Assembly (NCBI GenBank): GCA_947475815.1
Contig: CANJOT010000002.1
Coordinates: 1 to 54,738 of the forward strand
Reading direction: 5' to 3'
From: Burkholderiales bacterium
GTDB lineage: Bacteria; Pseudomonadota; Gammaproteobacteria; Burkholderiales; Burkholderiaceae_D
Length of the DNA stretch: 54,738 nt
Shown here: positions 24,475-34,270 of the stretch, one piece after another
Layout of the letters: each line of letters opens with the position of its first letter
How positions within the stretch are numbered: position 1 is the stretch's first letter
Translations under genes and position numbers: made by a program
Notes under the pieces: generated by a model
The model's input: only the letters and a program-made list of their open reading frames with translations
Databases searched by the model: none
What the model was told of the DNA's origin: nothing

Positions 24475-25773
24475 TCAGGACTTCGACCCCGTGGTGAACG
24501 CCGAATTCCCGTTCCAGGGGGCAATGCGTGACAACAGCAGCATGCCCGGCAGGCCGAGCACAAAACAGATCATGAAAAAATCGAGCCAGCCGGTCAGTTC
24601 GACAATATAACCCGTGCTGGCGTTGATGAAGGTGCGCGGCACGGCGGCCAGGCTGGTGAACAGGGCAAACTGGGTGGCCGTATAACGGGGATCGGTGGTC
24701 TCGGCAATGTAGGCGGTAAACGCTGCCGTGCCCAGACCGACCGCGAACGCCTCCAGGCCAATCACCAGACCCAGCACCAGCACCGACAGTCCATACTGTT
24801 CGGTCAGCCAGGCGAGCGCGGCGAAGCCAAGGATGGCGAACAGTTGCAACACGCCAAATACCCACAGGCCGCGATACACACCGGTACGCTCCAGCCAGAA
24901 CGCTCCCAGCAGGCCACCCGCCAGGCTGGCCCACAGGCCGGCATTCTTGGCCACCAGGCCAATTTCGGTGCGGGTAAATCCGAGGTCGATGTAAAACGGC
25001 GTCGCCAGAGCGGTCGCCATCGAGTCGCCCAGCTTGTAGAAGAAAATGAAAGCCAGCACCAGCAGGGCGCCGCGCAGGCCGCGCCGCTGAAAAAACTCGC
25101 GCAGCGGCAGTACCACGGCGTCGCGCAGGTTCTTGGGCGGGATGCCGTAAAGCGGCGGCTCCTTCATCAACAGGGTCGTCAGAATGCCCGGCAGCATGAA
25201 CAGGGCGGTAATCAGGAACACCAGCGACCAGGCCATATGGTCTGACAGGATCAGCGCCAGCGAGCCCGGCACCAGCGTCGAGAGCTTGTAGGCATTGACG
25301 AACACGGCCGTGCCTGGCGCCTGCTGGTGATCGGACAGCATTTCGCGTCGGTAGGCATCAATGACGATGTCCTGGCTGGCGCTGAAAAAAGCCAGCGCGC
25401 CGGCCAGCAGCACGATGGTGCGCAACTCGGTGGCGGGACTGAACAGGCCGAGCGCGGCGACCGCCAGCATGGCCAGCACCTGAGTGGTCAGCATCCAGCC
25501 GCGGCGACGCCCGAGCGGCATGGAAAAACGGTCCATCAGCGGCGACCAGACAAACTTCCAGGTATACGGAAAGCCAACCAGGGCAAACAGGCCGATGTCC
25601 TTGAGGTTGACGCCCTCGGCGCGCAGCCAGGCCGACAGCAGGTTGTAGAGAATGAACAGGGGCAGGCCGGACGAAAAGCCCAGCGAGATGCACATCAGCA
25701 TCTGCGGCGCGAGCCAGAATCGCCAGCCGCGCGGCTCCGGAGTCAGGGCACTGCCGGCACTTCCGGCACTCAT
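24475..25773 (-). CDS. ampG: AmpG-family muropeptide MFS transporter
   Basis: GFSSGLPLFILYNLLSAWLRAEGVNLKDIGLFALVGFPYTWKFVWSPLMDR; DIVIDAYRRE. Confidence 0.93.
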   Translation of the reverse strand: MSAGSAGSALTPEPRGWRFWLAPQMLMCISLGFSSGLPLFILYNLLSAWLRAEGVNLKDIGLFALVGFPYTWKFVWSPLMDRFSMPLGRRRGWMLTTQVLAMLAVAALGLFSPATELRTIVLLAGALAFFSASQDIVIDAYRREMLSDHQQAPGTAVFVNAYKLSTLVPGSLALILSDHMAWSLVFLITALFMLPGILTTLLMKEPPLYGIPPKNLRDAVVLPLREFFQRRGLRGALLVLAFIFFYKLGDSMATALATPFYIDLGFTRTEIGLVAKNAGLWASLAGGLLGAFWLERTGVYRGLWVFGVLQLFAILGFAALAWLTEQYGLSVLVLGLVIGLEAFAVGLGTAAFTAYIAETTDPRYTATQFALFTSLAAVPRTFINASTGYIVELTGWLDFFMICFVLGLPGMLLLSRIAPWNGNSAFTTGSKS

Positions 25774-25791
25774 GGAATCACCGGCGCAAAC

Positions 25792-26868
25792 TCACAGGGA
25801 CAGGCCGGCGAGCGCCTGGCTGAGCACTTCCTCAGCCCGCTGCACCGCCCTGGTTTGCCAGGCGCCTGTGTTGACATAAAAACTGTCGCGCAGGGCGCGT
25901 TTGATGGCCACAGCCTGATGTGAGGTGGGATCGCCATGCTGATGCAGCCATTGATCGGCACGCCACGCATCAATAGCCTGGCGCCATGGCACGGTATCCA
26001 GATGCAGTTGCACCGGCGTACGGTCGGCCCAGGGCGTGACCGTGGCGGCCGCCTCGACCAGCGAGCCACAACGTGCCGTGCAAAATGAGCGGCTCGAAGC
26101 ATGGCGCAAGCCAAACCACGACCAGGCGCGCGCCGCCTCGTGCGCGTCGTGGCCCGGATGGATCGGCCCATCCTCACCCGGAATCGACGGGCTGGCGTGA
26201 ATATCGATCAAGGCGATATGGCGCTTGCCGGCGCCCCAGCGCTGCATGATGTCGAGAAAGGTGCGCGTCGACCACTCCTGCTGCGTGCCGCCATAACACA
26301 GGCCGTCGGCATGACGATACTGGCCGGCCGTGAGCGCATCGACATACGCGCGCTCACCGTATTGTTCAATCAGGCTGCTCAGGGTGGCATTGGCCGCGGC
26401 CGACAGCGGGCTGTCAAAATCAGCGCCCGCCATCAGCCAGGGGTGCAAGGCTTCATAAAGCGGCAAGGGCTCCGGCGGGGCAGCGTGATCAATGGCGTTG
26501 CAATTCAGATCAACCCCGTGTTCGTTGACGCGCCGCTGCCAGGCGAAGCCGTAGGGATCCATGGCATGCACCACCAGTACGGCGGTGCTGACCGGCAAAG
26601 CCACCAGACGCACGCGCTCGATCAGGGCAACCTGACAACCGGAACCGGCAAAACCCTCCACCCCGTGCACACCGGAAATCAGCACCAGCAGATTGCGCGC
26701 ATCCTCGGGGCCGAAGAGCGCCACATCGGTGCTCAGTGCGGCGCCGTTGGGGGCAAGCGCAAAGGGATTCTCAAAACTCGTCAGCGGCACCTTGGCATGT
26801 GCCACTGCAGCCCGGAACTTGTCGCGGGCTTCCAGGTAACTCTGGGAAAAATGACGGTGAACAGGCAT
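25792..26868 (-). CDS. DUF2817 family (M14-like) protein
   Basis: FSQSYLEARDKFRAA; LVLISGVHGVEGFAGSGCQ; HAMDPYGFAWQRRVNEHGVDLNCN; TALTAGQYRHADGLCYGG. Confidence 0.85.
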   Translation of the reverse strand: MPVHRHFSQSYLEARDKFRAAVAHAKVPLTSFENPFALAPNGAALSTDVALFGPEDARNLLVLISGVHGVEGFAGSGCQVALIERVRLVALPVSTAVLVVHAMDPYGFAWQRRVNEHGVDLNCNAIDHAAPPEPLPLYEALHPWLMAGADFDSPLSAAANATLSSLIEQYGERAYVDALTAGQYRHADGLCYGGTQQEWSTRTFLDIMQRWGAGKRHIALIDIHASPSIPGEDGPIHPGHDAHEAARAWSWFGLRHASSRSFCTARCGSLVEAAATVTPWADRTPVQLHLDTVPWRQAIDAWRADQWLHQHGDPTSHQAVAIKRALRDSFYVNTGAWQTRAVQRAEEVLSQALAGLSL

Positions 26869-26956
26869 TACCGCTCCAGCGAGGGATGGTGCGCGACGGC
26901 GACCGGATCACACTTTACCGCATTCTCTACCGAAACCGCTGCGGCGCCCGGAATGC

Positions 26957-27562
26957 TCATGACATGCCGGGACGCTGCTCGCCAAACCGGAACACCGCCA
27001 GGCTGCCACGCAGATTGGGCAACCAGTTGACCTGCACGCCTTCATGCAAGGCAACCCAATCGACCACATCAAAACCGTTACGGCGCGCCAGATCGCCAAA
27101 ATCGGCCAGCGTGGAAAAGCGCAAATTGGGGGTGTCGTACCACTGGTAAGGCAAGGCCTTGGTGACGGGCATGCGGCCGCGGATGATCGACAGGCGATTC
27201 TTCCAGTAGGCGAAATTGGGAAACGTGACAATGCTCTGGCGCCCGACCCGGCCAATTTCGCGCAGACTTTCCTGGGTGTGTTGCAGCATCTGCAGGCTTT
27301 GCAGCTGCAACACGGTGTCAAACGATTTGTCGTCGAACATCGACAAACCTTCCTCGAGGTTCTGCTGCACCACCGACACGCCATTGCGCACGCAGGCAAG
27401 CACGTTGCTGTCGTCGATTTCAACCCCGTAACACTTGCAGCCCTTGTGCTCCTGCAGCCAGGCCAGCAAGGCGCCATCGCCGCAACCGAGGTCCAGGACC
27501 GATGAGCCGGGGGCAATCCAGTCGGCCACGAAGGCGAGGTCGGAACGCAGGATCACACTCAT
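26957..27562 (-). CDS. metW: Methionine biosynthesis protein MetW
   Basis: [46 protein letters not shown]; 4-nt overlap with metX. Confidence 0.94.
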   Translation of the reverse strand: MSVILRSDLAFVADWIAPGSSVLDLGCGDGALLAWLQEHKGCKCYGVEIDDSNVLACVRNGVSVVQQNLEEGLSMFDDKSFDTVLQLQSLQMLQHTQESLREIGRVGRQSIVTFPNFAYWKNRLSIIRGRMPVTKALPYQWYDTPNLRFSTLADFGDLARRNGFDVVDWVALHEGVQVNWLPNLRGSLAVFRFGEQRPGMS

Positions 27563-28689
27563 GCCTGAACCTCCCTGTGAATTTGTTCAAACCAGGTGTG
27601 CAGCAGCGTGTGATAACGCGGATCGTCGAGCAAAAAGGCATCGTGACCGTGGGGCGCATCAATCTCGGCATAACTGACGCGCTTCTTGCTGTCGAGCAGG
27701 GCACGCACGATTTCGCGGCTGCGCGCCGGCGCAAAGCGCCAGTCTGTGGTGAACGAGGCGACCAGATAATTGGCCTCGGTATGCGCCAGCGCACGCTCCA
27801 GCCGGCCATCGTGCTCACGCGCCGGATCGAAATAATCGAGCGCCTTGGTGATCAGCAGATAGGTGTTGGCGTCAAAATATTCAGAGAACTTGTCCCCCTG
27901 ATAACGCAGATAACTTTCAATTTCGAACTCCGCACCATAGCCGTATTGCAGGTCATCGGCGCGCAGGGAACGACCGAATTTTTCGGCCATGTCGTCGTCC
28001 GACAGATAGGTGATGTGACCGATCATGCGCGCCACACGCAGGCCACGCCGCGGCACCACACCGTGTTCGTAGTAATGCCCCCCGTGAAACTCGGGGTCGG
28101 TCAGGATGGCCTGGCGCGCAACATCGTTGAAGGCAATGTTCTGGGCCGACAGGCGTGGCGTCGACGCGATGACGATGCAATTGGCGAGGCGCTTTGGATA
28201 GCGGATGCTCCAGGCCAGCGCCTGCATGCCACCGAGGCTGCCGCCGATGACGGCGGCGAACCGGCTGATGCCCAGGCGGTCGGCGAGCACGGCCTGGGCA
28301 TCGACCCAGTCTTCCACCGTAATGACGGGAAAATCGGCGCCATAGGGTTTGCCGGTATCGGGATTGACCGACTGCGGCCCGGTGCTGCCAAAACACGAGC
28401 CGAGGTTGTTGACGCCGATGACAAAAAACTTTTCGGTGTCGAGCGGCTTGCCTGGACCCACGAGGTTGTCCCACCAGCCGAGGTTGTCGGGCTCGCCGGC
28501 ATAAACGCCAGCAACATGATGCGAGGCATTGAGGGCATGGCACACCAGCACGGCATTGCTGCGCGCCGCGTTCAGGGTGCCATAGGTCTCAACGGCCAGC
28601 GAGTAGTCGCGCAGCTGCGCGCCGCCGCGCAGGGGCAGCGGGCCGGCGAAATCAAACTGCTGGGCAGTGACAAAAAATGGTGAAGGCAT
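27559..28689 (-). CDS. metX: Homoserine O-acyltransferase (MetX family)
   Basis: [53 protein letters not shown]. Confidence 0.95.
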   Translation of the reverse strand: MPSPFFVTAQQFDFAGPLPLRGGAQLRDYSLAVETYGTLNAARSNAVLVCHALNASHHVAGVYAGEPDNLGWWDNLVGPGKPLDTEKFFVIGVNNLGSCFGSTGPQSVNPDTGKPYGADFPVITVEDWVDAQAVLADRLGISRFAAVIGGSLGGMQALAWSIRYPKRLANCIVIASTPRLSAQNIAFNDVARQAILTDPEFHGGHYYEHGVVPRRGLRVARMIGHITYLSDDDMAEKFGRSLRADDLQYGYGAEFEIESYLRYQGDKFSEYFDANTYLLITKALDYFDPAREHDGRLERALAHTEANYLVASFTTDWRFAPARSREIVRALLDSKKRVSYAEIDAPHGHDAFLLDDPRYHTLLHTWFEQIHREVQA

Positions 28690-28698
28690 CAAACACAA

Positions 28699-28855
28699 AC
28701 CCGACGTGTGGCTGGAAGACGCGTCGGGTGAGGGGCGCTTCGCTTTAGCCGTATTTATTCCGGATGATCGTTGGCCCGAACAAATTCAGGCCACAACCCG
28801 GGCGCCCGCAAGCTGTTTTCCGCGCGTGGGGTGCATTCTTCGCACGCGGCGGAAA
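28699..28855 (-). promoter_or_regulatory. Structured metX leader with three hairpins (28817-28855, 28772-28793, 28699-28729)
   Basis: 28772-28793 is a 9-bp stem/UUUG loop whose only non-Watson-Crick pair is G-U on the minus strand but C-A on the plus strand; 28699-28729 has an 8-bp perfect stem ending 9 nt before the metX ATG. Confidence 0.55.
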
Positions 28856-29074
28856 CAATTCAAATCGGCGCGTTGATGAGAGTAGCCCAAGCGTGGGCCA
28901 GCGTCAAACGACCCGTCACGTTGGTCCGTAACGCAATCTGCCCGGCATGCCGCACCCCGTTCTGGGTCAGCACCGCCGCGAGATCCCCGCCGAACCCGGC
29001 CACGGTCAGGCGGCCATTGAGCCTTGATGGGCTTGTCGGTCAGCCAGGCCTGACGCGGCGGACCACGCTGGTGC

Positions 29075-30814
29075 TCAGAGCGCCACCAGCTTGTGCAACA
29101 GCACTTCGATGCGTGCCGGTTCCGAGGCAGCGAGAATCTTCTTGACCTGGGCGGCACACGCCTTCGAATTGCTGCGCAGAATCTCCTGCTTGACCGCCAG
29201 GATTTGCGCCGGATGCATGGAAAACTGCCGCAGGCCCATGCCCAGCAGCAGTCGCGCCATGGCCGTGTCGCCAGCCATTTCGCCGCACACCGACACCGGA
29301 ATGCCGGCACGCCGGCCAATCTGAATGGTCTGGGAGATCAGATACAACACCGCCGGATGCACCGGGTCATACAGATGCGCCACACTGCTGTCGGTGCGGT
29401 CAATGGCCAATGTGTATTGGATCAGGTCGTTGGTACCGATCGACAGAAAATCGAGCCGCTTGACGAAGGTCGACAGGCTCAGTGCGGCGGCCGGGATTTC
29501 AATCATCCCACCGATCTGGATGTGTTCGTCAAATGCCACGCCGCGCTCGCGCAACTGCCCCTTGGCCTGCTCGATGAGGTTGAGCGACTGATCAATCTCG
29601 TGCACATGGGCGAGCATGGGCAACAACAAGCGGACCGTCCCAAAGGCCGAGGCGCGCAGAATGGCGCGCAACTGCGTGAGAAACATATTCGGTTCGGTCA
29701 GACAGTAGCGGATGGCGCGCAGGCCGAGGGCCGGGTTGGCGCTTTCGTTGCGGTCCTCGTCATCGTCGTCGAGCGGCTTGTCGGCGCCGACGTCGAGGGT
29801 TCGGATGGTCACCGGCCGACCGGTCATGGCGGCCACCACTTCGCGATAGGCGGTGAACTGCTGCTCCTCGTCAGGCAGCTTGCCCCCAAGGTTCATGAAC
29901 AGGAATTCGGTGCGATACAGGCCGATGCCCATCGCGCCGACATCGTTGGCCATCTCGCAGTCGCCCGGCAACTCGATGTTGGCGAACAGCTCGACCGGCA
30001 CTTCATCGACGGTGCGTGTCGGCATGCCGCGCAGGCGGCGCAGGCGCTCGCGGGCAAATTCGAGGTCACGACGCTTGAGGCGATACTCCTCGAGCACAAT
30101 CGGGCTCGGATCGACCACCACCACGCCGGCGTCGCCGTCGATGATGATGTATTCATCCTGACGGATCAGGCGGCCGGCATTGCCCAGGCCGACCACCGCC
30201 GGAATGTCAAGACTGCGCGCGAGGATGGCGGTGTGCGAGGTCGCGCCTCCCAGGTCGGTGATAAACCCACCGAACAGACGCTTTTTGAACTGCAGCATGT
30301 CGGCCGGCGCGATGTCGTGGGCCACGACGATCATTTCATCCTGACCCGGCGCCGGCTCGGGAAACGCATTCGCCGTGCCGGTGAGCACCTTGAGCACACG
30401 CTCAACCACCTGCTCAACATCGGCCTTGCGGCTGGCCAGATACGGGTCTTCAATATCCTCGAACTGTTGCACGGCGGCGCGCAGCTGCGTGGTCAGCGCC
30501 CACTCCGCGTTATAACGGCGTTCGCGCACCAGCTGGGCGGGCTGCTCGGAGAGCAAAGGATCCTGCAGGATGAGGCGATGCAACTCGAGCAGCGCGGCAA
30601 ACTCGGCCGGCGCGTCGGCAGGCAGATGGGATTCGAGGGCGCGCAATTCCGCCACGACGAGATCGACCGCATCCCTGAAACGGCTGACCTCGGCCTCGAT
30701 CTGATCCGGACTGACCAGATAATGCACCACCTCGAGGGCGGCGGGCGCGAGCAGATGCGCACGGCCGATAGCGATGCCATGGGAAACCGGGATACCGTGC
30801 AATGCGAAAGACAT
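29075..30814 (-). CDS. ptsI: Phosphoenolpyruvate-protein phosphotransferase (PTS enzyme I)
   Basis: GGATSHTAILARSLDIPAVVG active-site His; GIGLYRTEFLFM; FLSIGTNDLIQYTLAIDR. Confidence 0.96.
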   Translation of the reverse strand: MSFALHGIPVSHGIAIGRAHLLAPAALEVVHYLVSPDQIEAEVSRFRDAVDLVVAELRALESHLPADAPAEFAALLELHRLILQDPLLSEQPAQLVRERRYNAEWALTTQLRAAVQQFEDIEDPYLASRKADVEQVVERVLKVLTGTANAFPEPAPGQDEMIVVAHDIAPADMLQFKKRLFGGFITDLGGATSHTAILARSLDIPAVVGLGNAGRLIRQDEYIIIDGDAGVVVVDPSPIVLEEYRLKRRDLEFARERLRRLRGMPTRTVDEVPVELFANIELPGDCEMANDVGAMGIGLYRTEFLFMNLGGKLPDEEQQFTAYREVVAAMTGRPVTIRTLDVGADKPLDDDDEDRNESANPALGLRAIRYCLTEPNMFLTQLRAILRASAFGTVRLLLPMLAHVHEIDQSLNLIEQAKGQLRERGVAFDEHIQIGGMIEIPAAALSLSTFVKRLDFLSIGTNDLIQYTLAIDRTDSSVAHLYDPVHPAVLYLISQTIQIGRRAGIPVSVCGEMAGDTAMARLLLGMGLRQFSMHPAQILAVKQEILRSNSKACAAQVKKILAASEPARIEVLLHKLVAL

Positions 30815-30890
30815 CGTGCTTGGGGTCCAGTCGAATCGTGGTCGGGTTCAGTGCTGCCGCCGCCCCTTAAGGGCATGCGGATGGAATATG

Positions 30891-31160
30891 TTATTCGGCT
30901 TCGTCGAAGCGTGCCGCGATCAGGGCGACCAGCGCCTCAATGGCCTCATTCTCGTCGCTGCCATTGGCCTCCAGCATGACGGTAGAACCCTTGCCGGCCG
31001 CCAGCATCATGACCCCCATGATGCTCTTGGCATTGATGCGCCGGCCATTACGGCTCATCCAGATCTCCGACTGATACTTGCCAGCCAGCTGGCTCAGCTT
31101 GGCCGAGGCCCGCGCATGCAGGCCCAGCTTATTGATGATGGTGCATTCGCGCTGTTGCAT
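30891..31160 (-). CDS. ptsH: Phosphocarrier protein HPr
   Basis: [45 protein letters not shown]. Confidence 0.95.
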   Translation of the reverse strand: MQQRECTIINKLGLHARASAKLSQLAGKYQSEIWMSRNGRRINAKSIMGVMMLAAGKGSTVMLEANGSDENEAIEALVALIAARFDEAE

Positions 31161-31599
31161 CGCTAGGATCCGGTATGGAGAGTTGCTGGTTTTGGGGCGC
31201 CTGAGACGCAATTTTCATGACGCCCGCACTGGCGCCACTCATGGCTTTTTCGACCAGCGCGGAAAGCTCCGCACTGCTGCGATAACTGAGCGCCCGCAAC
31301 AGCATGGGCAGATTGGCACCGCACAAGACCTCGGCGTGCGCACCGCGCGCCAGTTGCGTGGCGACATTGGCAGGCGTCGCGCCAAACAGATCGGTCAGCA
31401 CCAGCACACCGTCGCCACTGTCGAGGCTCTCGAACAGGCGACGTGCCTGCACCAGCACGGCGGCCGGTTCGGCGTTCGGCTCGACATCGATCGCGGCCGT
31501 GTGGTCACAGTGATGCGGATCGCAGCCATACACATGGTAGGCACAATCGAGCAGGGCCTGCGCAAACGGCGCATGGGCAATGACCAGCAATCCAATCAT
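31129..31599 (-). CDS. PTS EIIA component, mannose/fructose (ManX-like) family
   Basis: [50 protein letters not shown]. Confidence 0.92.
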   Translation of the reverse strand: MIGLLVIAHAPFAQALLDCAYHVYGCDPHHCDHTAAIDVEPNAEPAAVLVQARRLFESLDSGDGVLVLTDLFGATPANVATQLARGAHAEVLCGANLPMLLRALSYRSSAELSALVEKAMSGASAGVMKIASQAPQNQQLSIPDPSDATARMHHHQ

Positions 31600-32546
31600 G
31601 GCGTAGCCTTTACGGCAAGCTCAAGGGCATCAATGAACATGGCGGCAACATCAAAACCGGTTTGATCGGTGATTTCCTGAAAACAGGTGGGACTGGTGAC
31701 ATTCACTTCAGTCAGATGATCGCCGATCACGTCAAGGCCGACAAGCAGCAAACCGCGTTTCCACAGTTGCGGACCGAGTGTAGTGGCAATTTCAAGGTCG
31801 CGTGCAGACAGGGGTTGCGCGCGACCAACACCACCAGCGGCCAGATTGCCGCGCACCTCCGTACCCTGCGGTATGCGCGCGAGCGCAAACGGTACGGGCA
31901 CGCCACCGATCACCAGCACGCGTTTGTCGCCATCCTTGATGGCCGGGATGTAACGCTGTGCCATGATGGTCGAAGTGCCGTTGCCGGTCAGGGTTTCGAC
32001 CACGGAACCCAGATTCAGTGCGTCGTCGCGCACGCGAAAAATGCCGCTGCCCCCCATGCCATCAAGCGGCTTGAGAATGATGTCGCGGTGTTCTGCATGA
32101 AACGCCAGCAATCGGCCCTTGTCGCGGCTGACCAGGGTGGGCACGGTGAATTGCGGAAACTTCGCAATCGCCAGTTTTTCGTTGTGGTCGCGGATTGCCG
32201 CCGGCCGGTTGAACACCCGTGCGCCCTGCTGCTCGGCCAATTCGAGCAGATACGTGGAGTAGATGTACTCCATATCAAACGGCGGATCCTTGCGCATGAT
32301 GACCGCATCAAAACCGGACAGGGGCTGATCCACGGGCTGATCCAGCACATACCAGTCATTCTTGCCGGTCAGGTGCAGACGCCCGGCGCAACCCGCGATC
32401 ACCCCCGTCGGCAGGCGCGTGAGATCGCCCTGTTCCATAAACCACAGGTGATGGCCGCGACGCTGGGCCTCGCGCATCATGGCGAAGCTTGAATCCTTGT
32501 AGATCTTGAAGCCGTCCAGCGGGTCGGCAATGAAAGCAATGTCCAT
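31596..32546 (-). CDS. gshB: Glutathione synthase
   Basis: [65 protein letters not shown]. Confidence 0.97.
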   Translation of the reverse strand: MDIAFIADPLDGFKIYKDSSFAMMREAQRRGHHLWFMEQGDLTRLPTGVIAGCAGRLHLTGKNDWYVLDQPVDQPLSGFDAVIMRKDPPFDMEYIYSTYLLELAEQQGARVFNRPAAIRDHNEKLAIAKFPQFTVPTLVSRDKGRLLAFHAEHRDIILKPLDGMGGSGIFRVRDDALNLGSVVETLTGNGTSTIMAQRYIPAIKDGDKRVLVIGGVPVPFALARIPQGTEVRGNLAAGGVGRAQPLSARDLEIATTLGPQLWKRGLLLVGLDVIGDHLTEVNVTSPTCFQEITDQTGFDVAAMFIDALELAVKATP

Positions 32547-32588
32547 GACGGGAAAGTGGCCCAGAGTCGATACGTTCGATAAACCTGC

Positions 32589-33887
32589 TCAGTAGACCTC
32601 GGGGTTGGGATCGGTGCGTTCGAGTTCCAGCGACGCCGCCAGCAAGGCCAGGCGCGCCACCACCCCATAGGCATAAAAGCGGTTCGGCGCGGCGCTGGAA
32701 CGCTGGCCAGGATCGGGCAGATTACAGCTCGCAGCAAACGGCAGCGGCACAAAATGCGCCCCCGGCGCGTTCAGGTTCTGGTCAATGCCACGGTCCGAAT
32801 GCACACGATAAAAACCACCGACCACATAACGATCGATCATGTACACCACCGGCTCGGCCACGCCGGCTTCAACCGTCTCGAAGGTGTGCACGCCTTCCTG
32901 GACGATCACCTCGCTGACCTCCAGGCCCTCCTTGACGACGCTCATCTTGTTGCGCGCCTTGCGGTTGAGGTTTTTCACCTCGGAAGCATCCTTGACGCTC
33001 ATGATGCCCATGCCATAGGTGCCGGCATCGGCCTTGACGATCACAAAGGGGGTTTCCTTGACGCCGTATTCCTTGTATTTCTTGCGGATCTTGGCAAGCA
33101 CCGTGTCGACCTGCGTGGCGAGGCACTCTTCGCCGGTGCGCTCCTGAAAATTGATCTCGCCGCAGACGCCAAAGTAGGGATTGATCATCCATGGATCGAT
33201 GTCGAGCAGTTTGCCAAACTTCTTGGCCACGTCGTCGTAGGCGGAAAAATGTTTGGACTTGCGCCGTACCGACCAGCCCGCATGCAGCGGCGGCATGATG
33301 AACTGCTCGTTGACGTTTGCGAGGATCGCGGGGGCGCCGGCCGACAGGTCATTGTTGAGCAGCACGGCGCAGGGATCGAAATTCTTCAGGCCCAGACGCC
33401 GTCCGGACGGGCCGACACGCTCCAGCGGTTCAAGCGTCAGGAAATGACCATCAGGGAGTTCAACGCGCGTCGGCTCGGTGATCTCGGGATTGAGCGAGCC
33501 CAGCCGCACATTCAGCCCGGTCTGGCGCAGGATGGCCGACAGGCGCGCGACGTTCTGCAGATAAAACATGTTGCGCGTATGGTTTTCCGGAATCAGCAAC
33601 AGGTTGCGCGCATCCGGACAGATCTTGTCGACCGCAGCCATGGCGGCCTGCACGGCCAGCGGCAGCACCTCGGGCGAGAGATTGTTGAAGCCGCCCGGAA
33701 ACAGGTTGGTATCGACCGGCGCGAGCTTGAAGCCGGCATTGCGCAGATCCACCGAGCAGTAAAACGGGGGGGTGTGTTCCTGCCACTCCAGCCGGAACCA
33801 GCGCTCAATGGCGGGGGTGGCGTCGAGAATGCGACGCTCAAGGTCAAGCAGCGGACCCGACAGGGCGGTAACGAGATGGGGAACCAT
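32589..33887 (-). CDS. gshA: Glutamate-cysteine ligase (proteobacterial GshA family)
   Basis: MVPHLVTALSGPLLDLERRILDATPAIERWFRLEWQEHTPPFY; FVIVKADAGTYGMGIMSVKDASEV; next to gshB. Confidence 0.93.
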   Translation of the reverse strand: MVPHLVTALSGPLLDLERRILDATPAIERWFRLEWQEHTPPFYCSVDLRNAGFKLAPVDTNLFPGGFNNLSPEVLPLAVQAAMAAVDKICPDARNLLLIPENHTRNMFYLQNVARLSAILRQTGLNVRLGSLNPEITEPTRVELPDGHFLTLEPLERVGPSGRRLGLKNFDPCAVLLNNDLSAGAPAILANVNEQFIMPPLHAGWSVRRKSKHFSAYDDVAKKFGKLLDIDPWMINPYFGVCGEINFQERTGEECLATQVDTVLAKIRKKYKEYGVKETPFVIVKADAGTYGMGIMSVKDASEVKNLNRKARNKMSVVKEGLEVSEVIVQEGVHTFETVEAGVAEPVVYMIDRYVVGGFYRVHSDRGIDQNLNAPGAHFVPLPFAASCNLPDPGQRSSAAPNRFYAYGVVARLALLAASLELERTDPNPEVY

Positions 33888-34087
33888 ACTAGCCTCAAAT
33901 TGAATCCATCGCCGCAAGGCCGGCGCGACGAAAAGCCCGGCAGATTCCAGGCAGGATGGTCTTAGATTGTATCGGGAAACGCGGCGCTGGACGGATTTTT
34001 GCCCGATTTCAGGGTATTTGGGGACCGTCGTCGGGAATTAAAGGCCGTCCGCCCGCGTCAACGCGACATTTTGCAGAGGGGCTGCCA

Positions 34088-34121
34088 CAAAAAAAGAGGC
34101 CGACAGGTAAACCTGCCGGCC
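34088..34121 (-). terminator. Intrinsic terminator downstream of amtB
   Basis: Minus strand: GGCCG-G-CAGGT-TT-ACCTG-T-CGGCC hairpin followed by TCTTTTTTTG. Confidence 0.85.
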
Positions 34122-34270
34122 CGGGGTTTCGTGTGAAACCCGAAAAACTTCTGGAGAGAGAACAACCGATAAAACGCCAAACGAACTGCGCTACAAAAAA
34201 CATGCTGCATGACATCAAACCAGACCAGCCACGGTCAGGCTGCCCAAGCAGCCTGCCGGAACAGCCCAGA

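Noticed and set aside
28741-28800. SAM-II riboswitch call upstream of metX
   Set aside because: Some motif pieces (UGAAUUUG, GCUAAAG) are present, but the CUUGC-to-GCUAAAG pseudoknot partner is not in the expected place and a simple 9-bp hairpin explains the region better. Kept only as a candidate leader needing a covariance-model test.
29093-30979. 628-aa plus-strand ORF opposite ptsI
   Set aside because: Shadow frame of ptsI; the opposite strand carries the conserved enzyme I motifs.
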